From: Prochlorococcus sp. AG-455-E15
GTDB taxonomy: Bacteria; Cyanobacteriota; Cyanobacteriia; PCC-6307; Cyanobiaceae
NCBI GenBank assembly: GCA_003212115.1
Contig: QCQS01000048.1
Coordinates: 1-5,081, forward strand
Length of the DNA stretch: 5,081 bases
Reading direction: 5' to 3'
Program-made: the position numbers and the translations under genes
Notes under the pieces: generated by a model
The model's input: only the letters and a program-made list of their open reading frames with translations
What the model was told of the DNA's origin: nothing
Databases searched by the model: none
In this document: positions 1 through 5,081 of the stretch, in pieces
How the letters are laid out: each line of letters begins with the position of its first letter
Numbering within the stretch: position 1 is the first letter of the stretch

Positions 1-563
1 TACTTTTTGGCTTAGGAGGAATAGTATTTTTAGGAGTTCCACAAGAACTTTTAGGAAATTGGTGGTTGATGGCTGATAAGTCTCTAAATAATGTTGCTTT
101 TAACTTTGGAGAACTTTGGATGCTTGCAGCTTCTCTAGCTATGGCTTTAGGAACAATTTTAATTAGATTCACTTGTACTAAAAGTGATCCAGTTGCAGTC
201 ACAGGTTGGCATATGGTTTTAGGCAGTTTACCCTTAATTACTAAACACTGTTTACAATCAAGTTTCAAAATAATCCCAGATTGGTCAATATTTGAATGGG
301 GACTTATGTCATTTGCAAGTATTTTTGGAGGAGCAATAGCATATGGATTATTTTTCTACTTTGCAAATAATAAGGAAATAACTGGATTTAGCACTCTTGC
401 ATTTTTAACTCCTGTTTTTGCTCTTCTTAGTGGGGGTGTTTGGTTAGATGAAAGACTCACTGGGGTTCAGTGGATAGGAGTAGTGTTTGTTCTTATCTCT
501 GTATTTTTTGTTAGCCAGAGAAAGAGTTTATGGGAAAATAAATTTTCTGATACTACTATTTAA
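1..563 (+). CDS. EamA/DMT-superfamily membrane transporter, C-terminal part (5' end outside window)
   Basis: The reading frame is open from the first bases (first full codon at 3) to a TAA at 561-563, giving 186 residues, so the gene starts upstream. The TTG at 66 is internal and should not be taken as the start. Residues 1-17 look like the end of a first EamA repeat (GGIVFLGVP). After a short polar linker, a second five-helix repeat runs from about residue 36 to 177, with hydrophobic segments near 38-57, 66-84, 100-122, 128-147 and 153-171. The LTPVFALLSG stretch followed by DER and a GVQWIGVVFVLIS helix is the typical C-terminal EamA pattern. Family members are usually about 300 residues with ten helices, so roughly a third is missing here. 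DMT proteins move small metabolites across the inner membrane; the substrate cannot be read from sequence. It is followed 28 bp later by a glycosyltransferase on the same strand, probably in one transcript. Confidence 0.88.
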   Translation, partial: LFGLGGIVFLGVPQELLGNWWLMADKSLNNVAFNFGELWMLAASLAMALGTILIRFTCTKSDPVAVTGWHMVLGSLPLITKHCLQSSFKIIPDWSIFEWGLMSFASIFGGAIAYGLFFYFANNKEITGFSTLAFLTPVFALLSGGVWLDERLTGVQWIGVVFVLISVFFVSQRKSLWENKFSDTTI

Positions 564-591
564 TAAGTGTCTTTTTGTAAAAAGTTTAATA

Positions 592-1668
592 ATGCGAATA
601 GTTTTACTTAGTACTCCAATAGGTTTCTTAGGTAGCGGCAAAGGTGGTGGAGTTGAATTAACTATAAATTCTTTAGTTTCAGGTTTAATTTCTTTAGGTC
701 ATTCTGTTGATGTTGTAGCTCCAAAAAATTCTAAGTTACATGAAAGTAATGTAAAAGCAAAATTACATTTTGTGGAGGGTGAAGATCAAATTAGTTGGCA
801 GCATCAAAATTACAATTCTCCCGTGAGTATTCCAGATAATTCTCTTTTAGCAGGAATGCTCGAAAAGGGATTAGATATCGCTAAAAATGCAGATGTATTA
901 TTGAACATGTCCTATGATTGGTTGCCTATTTGGATGACTCTAAATTTAGAGATACCAATTGCACATATTATTAGTATGGGTTCTGAAAGTTTAGTAATTA
1001 GTAATTTAATTTCTAAGGTATATACAAAATATCCAAATAATTTTGCTTTTCATTCAAAAATGCAAGCTAATGATTATTCATTCATAAAAAAACCAACAAT
1101 TATTGGGAATGGGTTTAATTTAGATAATTATATTTTTCAAGATTCAGTGAAGGGGCCCTTGGCATGGGTTGGAAGAGTAGCTCCAGAAAAAGGATTGGAG
1201 GATGCAGTTTATGTGGCAAATGAACTTGGAGAAAAATTAAAAGTTTGGGGACTTATCGAAGATGAGATGTATGCTTCAAAGATAGAAAAATCATTCCCTC
1301 AAGGCGCTATAGATTGGATGGGTTTTTTATCTACGGATCAATTACAAAAAGAACTTGGTAAGTGCAGAGGGTTGCTAAATACCCCTAAATGGAATGAGGC
1401 ATATGGTAATGTAGTTGTTGAAGCTTTAGCTTGTGGAGTGCCAGTTATAGCTTATAAAAGGGGAGGACCTAGTGAAATTATTCAGCATGGTCAAACAGGT
1501 TATCTTGCTGATCCAGATGATAAAAAAAATATGCTTTCCTATGTAGAGATTATTGAGAAAATAAAGCGTCAGAAATGTAGAGAATGGGTAGAAAATAATG
1601 CCTCTGCAGATATATTTGCTAACAAGGTTGTGAACTGGCTTAATAAGGTAATCATCGAATATAAGTAA
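592..1668 (+). CDS. GT4-family glycosyltransferase, resembling UDP-glucose:tetrahydrobiopterin glucosyltransferase
   Basis: This encodes 358 residues and should be a cytoplasmic, retaining GT-B enzyme. The N-terminal domain begins MRIVLLSTP and carries a glycine-rich loop, GSGKGGGVE, at 14-22. The C-terminal nucleotide-sugar domain has VGRVAPEKG at 193-201 (R195 and K200 are the expected diphosphate-binding pair) and the GT4 EX7E motif, E269 to E277 (EAYGNVVVE), followed by ALACGVPVIAY and RGGPSEI. From memory, the STP-x-G-x-LGSG-x-GGGVELT start and the NTPKWNEAYGNVVVEALACG region resemble the cyanobacterial enzyme that glucosylates tetrahydrobiopterin (BGluT of Synechococcus PCC 7942). The fold and class are clear, but the acceptor is an inference. 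I chose the ATG at 592 because the frame upstream (to a TTG at 487) lies inside the preceding gene and adds 35 residues before a normal GT-B first strand. No Shine-Dalgarno is visible. The next gene starts 14 bp after the stop. Confidence 0.9.
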   Translation: MRIVLLSTPIGFLGSGKGGGVELTINSLVSGLISLGHSVDVVAPKNSKLHESNVKAKLHFVEGEDQISWQHQNYNSPVSIPDNSLLAGMLEKGLDIAKNADVLLNMSYDWLPIWMTLNLEIPIAHIISMGSESLVISNLISKVYTKYPNNFAFHSKMQANDYSFIKKPTIIGNGFNLDNYIFQDSVKGPLAWVGRVAPEKGLEDAVYVANELGEKLKVWGLIEDEMYASKIEKSFPQGAIDWMGFLSTDQLQKELGKCRGLLNTPKWNEAYGNVVVEALACGVPVIAYKRGGPSEIIQHGQTGYLADPDDKKNMLSYVEIIEKIKRQKCREWVENNASADIFANKVVNWLNKVIIEYK

Positions 1669-1682
1669 AATTAATATATTAA

Positions 1683-3488
1683 ATGATTCTTCTGAACTCA
1701 AAAAAAAGGCTTTTAAACGCAGTAATAGTTTTAATTTCTGGGATCATTATATTTATTTTAGGTTTAGGTACTACAGGACTAGTGGATGAAACGCCCCCTT
1801 TATTTGCAGCTGCGGGAAGGGCGATGAGTGAATCTGGTGATTGGATAACTCCAAAGGTCAATGGAATGTTTCGTTTTGATAAGCCTCCATTAATATATTG
1901 GCTAATGGGTTTTTTTTACTCATTGCCAAAAAACGAGATCTGGGATAGTTTCGGGACACTCTCAGCAAGACTTCCTTCGGCTTTAGGATCACTATTGTTA
2001 ATGTTGATGATTGGAGATACTTTGTTTTGTTGGCCACAGAAGAGTGATAAGCAATATCTCACTCCAATAGTTGCATCATTAGGCTTTGCTTTGTCTCCAC
2101 TAATAATTATCTGGAGTAGAACTGCCGTGAGTGATGCCCTTTTAACTGGCACCTTGGGGATTAGCCTCCTTTTGTTTTGGAGAAGAATGGCAAGTGAAAA
2201 TAATGACCAATGTATTTCAGCATGGGTATTTTTAGGTTTTGCAATTTTAACTAAAGGACCTGTTGCATTTGTTCTGGCATTATTGACTATTACATCTTTC
2301 TTGTTTAGTCAGAAGAATTGGAAAACGTTGCTCTGTAAGATAAACCCTAAGAAAGGGTTTTTAATAACAATACTTATAAGTGTTCCATGGTACATATTAG
2401 AACTCATAAAAGAGGGAAAGCCTTTTTGGGACAATTTTTTTGGTTACCATAATTTTCAAAGATATACCTCAGTTGTTAATAATCATGCCGAACCATTCTG
2501 GTTCTTTCTTTACATAATGATTTTAGCTTCATTACCATTCACGCCTTTTTTGTATCACGGGATATTCAAAGCCATTAAGGATTTCTTGAAAAGTTCAAAA
2601 CAAAGTTGCAATGTCACTGAGACCCTTTATACCTATTCTCTATGTTGGTTAACATCAGTTTTAATTTTCTTTAGCCTTTCTGCTACGAAACTACCAAGCT
2701 ATTGGTTGCCAGCAATCCCAGCAGCGGCCATCTTGATTAGTAATAGCTTTATAAACTTAAAAAATTCAAGTAAAAGTTATCTATATTTATGGATTTTTAA
2801 TATTTTAATTTTGTTCGGTCTTTCAATGGCATTCTTTTTCTCAAATAAGTGGTTAAGTTCAATAAATGATCCCGAAATGCCTAATCTTGCATATGAACTA
2901 ATAAGCTCTGGGATAATATTTAAAGCAAAATTATTATTTTCTTCATTTACACTGTTTGCAATAATTTTATTTTCTTTAAAATCTAGAAATATACTTCTTT
3001 ATCTTCAAATTTTACTTTTAATTGGACAAACCTTTTTGATGTCGCCAATTAGAAAATTAGCAGATACTTCTAGGCAATTACCTTTGAGGAATATCTCAAA
3101 ATTAATTTTAGATATTCGCGAGGGGAGGGAAACTTTAGCAATGATTGGTATAAGAAAGCCTTCGTTGCATTTTTATTCGAGGCAAATAGTTTTTTATGAA
3201 CCCAGCACTGAAGAGGGATTAATTAATCTGTCAGAAAGGCTAAAAACTGATAGGCGAGAAAATTATGAGGATCAACCTGATTATGAATACAAATCTCTAT
3301 TGGTCGTTATAGATGAATACTCTTCCCGCCAACAGCAATGGTCAAAAATTAATCATCAAAATTTGGGCAAATTTGGGATTTATAATTTATGGCGAATTCA
3401 AAAAAGTGATTTAAATAACTATTCGAAATTTTTAGTGAATAGTGGTTATAAATCCGACTGGAAAAATAGAAAAGTTGAAAAATTTTAA
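1683..3488 (+). CDS. ArnT/PMT-like integral membrane glycosyltransferase (GT39/GT83 type)
   Basis: This encodes 601 residues in a polytopic inner-membrane GT-C protein that probably moves a sugar from a polyprenyl-phosphate donor to an acceptor on the periplasmic side. The first helix (about 12-31) is followed by the acidic loop VDETPPLF (D35, E36), the expected catalytic site, then a GDWITP segment and FDKPPLIYWL (65-74), a strong family signature. Other family-like stretches are SARLPSALGS (94-103), SRTAVSDALL (145-154), LTKGP (189-193), the loop YHNFQRYT (255-262) with HAEPFWFF (268-275), and SATKLPSYWLPAIPAAA (333-349). Further hydrophobic helices lie near 366-386, 414-431 and 436-453, and a soluble tail of about 145 residues completes the usual length. 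The common family pattern after the DE pair is DE-x-R-Y; here it is DETPP, which may mark a picocyanobacterial subgroup. The ATG at 1683 has no Shine-Dalgarno but sits 14 bp after the previous stop. Substrate and acceptor are unknown. Confidence 0.9.
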   Translation: MILLNSKKRLLNAVIVLISGIIIFILGLGTTGLVDETPPLFAAAGRAMSESGDWITPKVNGMFRFDKPPLIYWLMGFFYSLPKNEIWDSFGTLSARLPSALGSLLLMLMIGDTLFCWPQKSDKQYLTPIVASLGFALSPLIIIWSRTAVSDALLTGTLGISLLLFWRRMASENNDQCISAWVFLGFAILTKGPVAFVLALLTITSFLFSQKNWKTLLCKINPKKGFLITILISVPWYILELIKEGKPFWDNFFGYHNFQRYTSVVNNHAEPFWFFLYIMILASLPFTPFLYHGIFKAIKDFLKSSKQSCNVTETLYTYSLCWLTSVLIFFSLSATKLPSYWLPAIPAAAILISNSFINLKNSSKSYLYLWIFNILILFGLSMAFFFSNKWLSSINDPEMPNLAYELISSGIIFKAKLLFSSFTLFAIILFSLKSRNILLYLQILLLIGQTFLMSPIRKLADTSRQLPLRNISKLILDIREGRETLAMIGIRKPSLHFYSRQIVFYEPSTEEGLINLSERLKTDRRENYEDQPDYEYKSLLVVIDEYSSRQQQWSKINHQNLGKFGIYNLWRIQKSDLNNYSKFLVNSGYKSDWKNRKVEKF

Positions 3489-3502
3489 CAAAGTCTTTTT
3501 TT
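3474..3502. terminator. weak inverted repeat around the shared stop codons, possible bidirectional terminator
   Basis: The 16-bp imperfect palindrome GTTGAAAAATTTTAAC (3474-3489) spans the TTAA that supplies both stop codons. On the plus strand it is followed by seven T residues at 3496-3502. On the minus strand it is followed by a T-rich run complementary to 3461-3473. The stem is short, AT-rich and holds a G-T pair, so it would be a weak hairpin. Its position between convergent genes is the main support. Confidence 0.28.
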
Positions 3503-3736
3503 AATAAGAGCTTTTTTAAGATCTTCAAGGCTGCACTTGCTGGGGATATCGATATTATTCAAATCTTCCATCAACTCGAGATCGATTACAGAATCTTCGG
3601 CTAAAAAACTAAAAACTTCATTAATGCTTATTCCCATATCTTGAGCCATTTCAGATATAAGCCGTAGAGTATCCCTCCTCACAGAAATCCTAAGATCTAA
3701 AGGGATATATTCATTTTCAGGGTTTGCTGACTTCAT
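3485..3736 (-). CDS. small ribbon-helix-helix (CopG/Arc-like) DNA-binding protein
   Basis: This encodes 83 residues. Residues 13-19 (LDLRISV) read as the single DNA-contacting strand, 21-34 as the first helix, then a DMGISINE turn at 33-40, and 41-50 (VFSFLAEDSV) as the second helix. This is the order and spacing of ribbon-helix-helix repressors, which bind DNA as dimers. A charged tail (about 53-83) ends with a short Lys-rich helix. The ATG at 3734-3736 has AGG just upstream on its strand (AGGTT then ATG), closer than ideal. The gene runs toward the membrane glycosyltransferase, and its TAA lies within the TTAA that also ends that gene, a 4-bp overlap. It could be an autoregulated regulator or an antitoxin. 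No toxin gene is next to it: downstream is a convergent gene and upstream is a permease. The fold assignment is from pattern only; the target is unknown. It may be cotranscribed with the permease 93 bp upstream or have its own promoter. Confidence 0.72.
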   Translation of the reverse strand: MKSANPENEYIPLDLRISVRRDTLRLISEMAQDMGISINEVFSFLAEDSVIDLELMEDLNNIDIPSKCSLEDLKKALIKKRLC

Positions 3737-3748
3737 AACCTAAATCTT

Positions 3749-3777
3749 AAGACATTATTTAGTTATCAGGATATAAT
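3749..3777 (+). promoter_or_regulatory. promoter-like sequence on the plus strand, facing the permease 3' end
   Basis: A perfect TATAAT (3772-3777) lies 17 bp after AAGACA (3749-3754, four of six bases matching TTGACA). A transcript would start near 3784 and run antisense into the 3' end of the permease gene. There is no plus-strand gene to serve, and such boxes arise easily by chance in AT-rich DNA. Confidence 0.22.
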
Positions 3778-3785
3778 CTTTACAA

Positions 3786-3799
3786 TATTCATTATTCAT
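3786..3799. repeat. perfect 7-bp tandem repeat (TATTCAT twice), possible operator
   Basis: Two directly abutting copies of TATTCAT (ATGAATA on the minus strand) lie in the 93-bp gap between the permease stop and the ribbon-helix-helix gene, about 50-63 bp upstream of the latter's ATG. Ribbon-helix-helix proteins often bind short adjacent repeats in front of their own gene, so an autoregulatory site is possible. Chance is a real alternative at this base composition. Confidence 0.3.
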
Positions 3800-3829
3800 G
3801 CTTCTGCAAGAGTTTTCCGTTGAGGTAAT

Positions 3830-4750
3830 TTAAATAAATAAACCCATGAATATTTTTAATAGAGGAATTGTAATTATCGAAATTAAAGTTGTAGTAAAAA
3901 GAATTTTTGAAGCAGTTTGTTGCTTTACACCATAAGCCTCTGCCATTAATATCGTTGATATTGCTGTTGGGGTTCCTGCCTGAAGAATTACAGCTGATGA
4001 TTGATAGAAATTAAAATCTAATGTTTTACACAGTAAAAAAATAATAGAAGGAAGAATAAACAATTTTAATAGAATTGAAAATTTAATTTCTTTATTTAGA
4101 TCCAAAAACCTTCCCTTTTGATTTGTGATTATTCCAAGTCTTGTTCCTACAACTATTATTGCCAAAGCAATAACAATTTTTGCAGGAATCCAAAGATAAT
4201 CTCCTAAAATTTCATCTATTTGGAAAAGATATGCAAGAAGTACTCCGATAATCCCTCTCGATGCAGGACTATTTATCAATGCATTTAATAGTCCTTTGAT
4301 GTTTGGGATATTATTGCTGTTGGATTTTTCTTGAAGAAAAAAAGGTCCAAATATCCAAGCGAAAAGTGTTGTTCCTAAGTCAAATCCAATAGTGAAATTT
4401 ATAGTTGTTGAAGGTAGAAGAGCAAGCGCAATTGGTATTCCAAGAAATGATGTATTACCTATTAGGCCTGCAAGCTGTAATGTGTAATTTGGAAGCCTCT
4501 TCTTAAATATTGGGATTATATTTATTAATGTTATTAACAATCCAATTACAGAGAATGCTAAAAATGCACTTTTAATTAGGTTTATATCTATACCTTCCTT
4601 TAAGAGCAGGCCCATTACACTTAATGGAATTCCAAATCTTATTAGAGGTTTTGCTATATATTTTGAACTTTTTGGATTGTTTTTCCCCAGAAGAAAACCA
4701 AATATTAAAAAAGGGATAATATTTATAAAAAGAGAGTAGATGGTATTAAT
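3830..4750 (-). CDS. AEC (auxin efflux carrier) family permease, probable ATT start
   Basis: The product is an inner-membrane secondary transporter, probably of small organic anions or similar metabolites; the substrate is unknown. The first ATG in frame, 4613-4615, gives only 261 residues. The frame stays open upstream to a TAA at 4772-4774, and those codons read as a normal AEC amino end: a first membrane helix, FINIIPFLIFGFLLGK, then a lysine-rich linker and AKPLIRFGIPLS running into MGLLLKEG. No ATG, GTG or TTG occurs there. I place the start at ATT 4748-4750, giving 306 residues, the usual family length; ATC at 4739-4741 is an alternative. Numbered from that ATT, AEC features are LAGLIGNTSFLGIPIALALL near 93-112 and, in the C-terminal half, ILQAGTPTAIS and AEAYG, with about ten hydrophobic segments. 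It lies 93 bp upstream of the ribbon-helix-helix gene on the same strand. Family is sure; the start is not. Confidence 0.85.
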   Translation of the reverse strand: MNTIYSLFINIIPFLIFGFLLGKNNPKSSKYIAKPLIRFGIPLSVMGLLLKEGIDINLIKSAFLAFSVIGLLITLINIIPIFKKRLPNYTLQLAGLIGNTSFLGIPIALALLPSTTINFTIGFDLGTTLFAWIFGPFFLQEKSNSNNIPNIKGLLNALINSPASRGIIGVLLAYLFQIDEILGDYLWIPAKIVIALAIIVVGTRLGIITNQKGRFLDLNKEIKFSILLKLFILPSIIFLLCKTLDFNFYQSSAVILQAGTPTAISTILMAEAYGVKQQTASKILFTTTLISIITIPLLKIFMGLFI

Positions 4751-4765
4751 TGAATATTGATTAAA

Positions 4766-4794
4766 GCAATATTAACTCGCCGTAGTGCTGTCAA
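4766..4794 (-). promoter_or_regulatory. candidate promoter of the AEC permease gene
   Basis: On the minus strand a perfect TTGACA (complement of 4789-4794) is followed after 17 bp by TATTGC (complement of 4766-4771), a weak -10 box. Transcription would begin near 4758-4760, about 10 bp before the ATT proposed as start codon. This fits a very short leader and would exclude the upstream in-frame ATG at 4811-4813. The weak -10 match limits confidence. Confidence 0.4.
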
Positions 4795-4820
4795 AAAGTT
4801 TTTTATTGTACATTGAGAAT

Positions 4821-5045
4821 TTAAATTATTTTCCAGATTGCTTTGTCAGGAATTAGAGGAGATTTATATAAATTTTCTGGTTCTTTAGTCAAAACTCTCC
4901 AAGTTGGAACCCGACAAGTTACGTAAGCAGGACTTTCTATTAAAACTCCTGGGTTCTCATCAAAAGTACATGTAAAACCTTCTTTCCAATATCCACCATT
5001 GTTAAGGCTTCCTTTAAACCAAACCCAACATTTCGAAGTTTTCAA
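4821..5045 (-). CDS. small tryptophan-rich hypothetical protein
   Basis: This encodes 74 residues, mostly hydrophilic with no membrane segment or signal peptide, so probably cytoplasmic. It holds five tryptophans (CWVWF, GGYW, TWRV, IWKII), three cysteines (residues 6, 26, 44) and a proline/charge-rich C-terminal third. The composition looks like real protein rather than shadow translation. I do not recognise a named family, though it has the feel of a conserved picocyanobacterial hypothetical (impression only). The start is TTG at 5043-5045, the only ATG/GTG/TTG-type codon between the upstream stop (TAG at 5064-5066) and the conserved-looking CWVWF. An AGGA lies about 16 bp upstream, too far for a good Shine-Dalgarno; a CTG at 5049-5051 would fit it better. 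A TAAAAT box (complement of 5066-5071) could be a -10 element. The stop is 70 bp before the proposed permease start, with no clear terminator between. Confidence 0.65.
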   Translation of the reverse strand: MKTSKCWVWFKGSLNNGGYWKEGFTCTFDENPGVLIESPAYVTCRVPTWRVLTKEPENLYKSPLIPDKAIWKII

Positions 5046-5081
5046 GATCAGTAAATTTTTTTCCTATTTTAGTTAAGATTT

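Noticed and set aside
66..563. Complete small EamA protein starting at TTG 66
   Set aside because: The same frame continues upstream to the window edge with family-like sequence, so the TTG is internal.
487..591. Longer amino end for the GT4 protein from a TTG at 487
   Set aside because: It lies inside the transporter gene, adds 35 hydrophobic residues not expected in GT4 enzymes, and the ATG at 592 leads straight into a normal first strand.
1426..1701. Minus-strand open frame of 91 codons
   Set aside because: It is antisense to the conserved C-terminal half of the GT4 gene and has no recognisable protein pattern.
1679..2152. Two minus-strand open frames (1679-1861 and 1916-2152)
   Set aside because: Both lie opposite conserved parts of the ArnT/PMT-like gene and look like shadow translation.
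3801..3812. Imperfect palindrome CTTCTGCAAGAG as terminator of the permease gene
   Set aside because: The stem has a mismatch and a wobble around TGCA and no T-run follows on the minus strand.
3798..3833. Plus-strand 11-codon frame after the TATAAT box
   Set aside because: Very short, no ribosome binding site, and overlaps the stop of the permease gene; nothing supports translation.
4794..4810. CAAAAAG-TTTTTT inverted repeat as a terminator
   Set aside because: It is made only of A and T runs with almost no loop, which is expected by chance in this composition.

Overview
The window is strongly AT-rich, tightly packed and nearly free of Shine-Dalgarno sequences. The protein sequences look like a marine picocyanobacterium, most likely a streamlined high-light Prochlorococcus. 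This is inferred from composition and protein style; no marker gene is present. I see no rRNA, tRNA, CRISPR array, insertion sequence or phage gene.

Layout. The left two thirds (1-3488) is a plus-strand, operon-like run of three genes with gaps of 28 and 14 bp. They are the C-terminal part of an EamA/DMT-type membrane transporter (cut by the left edge), a GT4-family glycosyltransferase that resembles the cyanobacterial UDP-glucose:tetrahydrobiopterin glucosyltransferase group, and an ArnT/PMT-like polytopic membrane glycosyltransferase. The right third is all minus-strand. From right to left it holds a small tryptophan-rich hypothetical protein, an AEC (auxin efflux carrier) family permease, and a small ribbon-helix-helix protein. 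The ribbon-helix-helix gene converges on the membrane glycosyltransferase, and the two genes share the same TTAA as their stop codons.

How the genes may work together. The left cluster joins a small-molecule permease, a cytoplasmic sugar transferase and a membrane sugar transferase that probably uses a lipid-linked donor. This fits a role in making and/or exporting a glycosylated metabolite or in surface glycosylation, but only gene order supports the link. The right-hand genes share a strand but show no obvious common pathway.

Most notable points. (1) The AEC permease reads clearly upstream of its first ATG (4615) into a typical first membrane helix, yet no ATG, GTG or TTG occurs in frame before the upstream stop. 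The best candidate start is an ATT at 4748-4750, just downstream of a promoter-like TTGACA-17-TATTGC. (2) The convergent genes overlap by 4 bp, with a weak inverted repeat around the shared stops. (3) A perfect 7-bp tandem repeat lies upstream of the ribbon-helix-helix gene and could be its operator. I found no convincing evidence of an entirely new multi-gene system. No gene-free stretch exceeds 300 bases.
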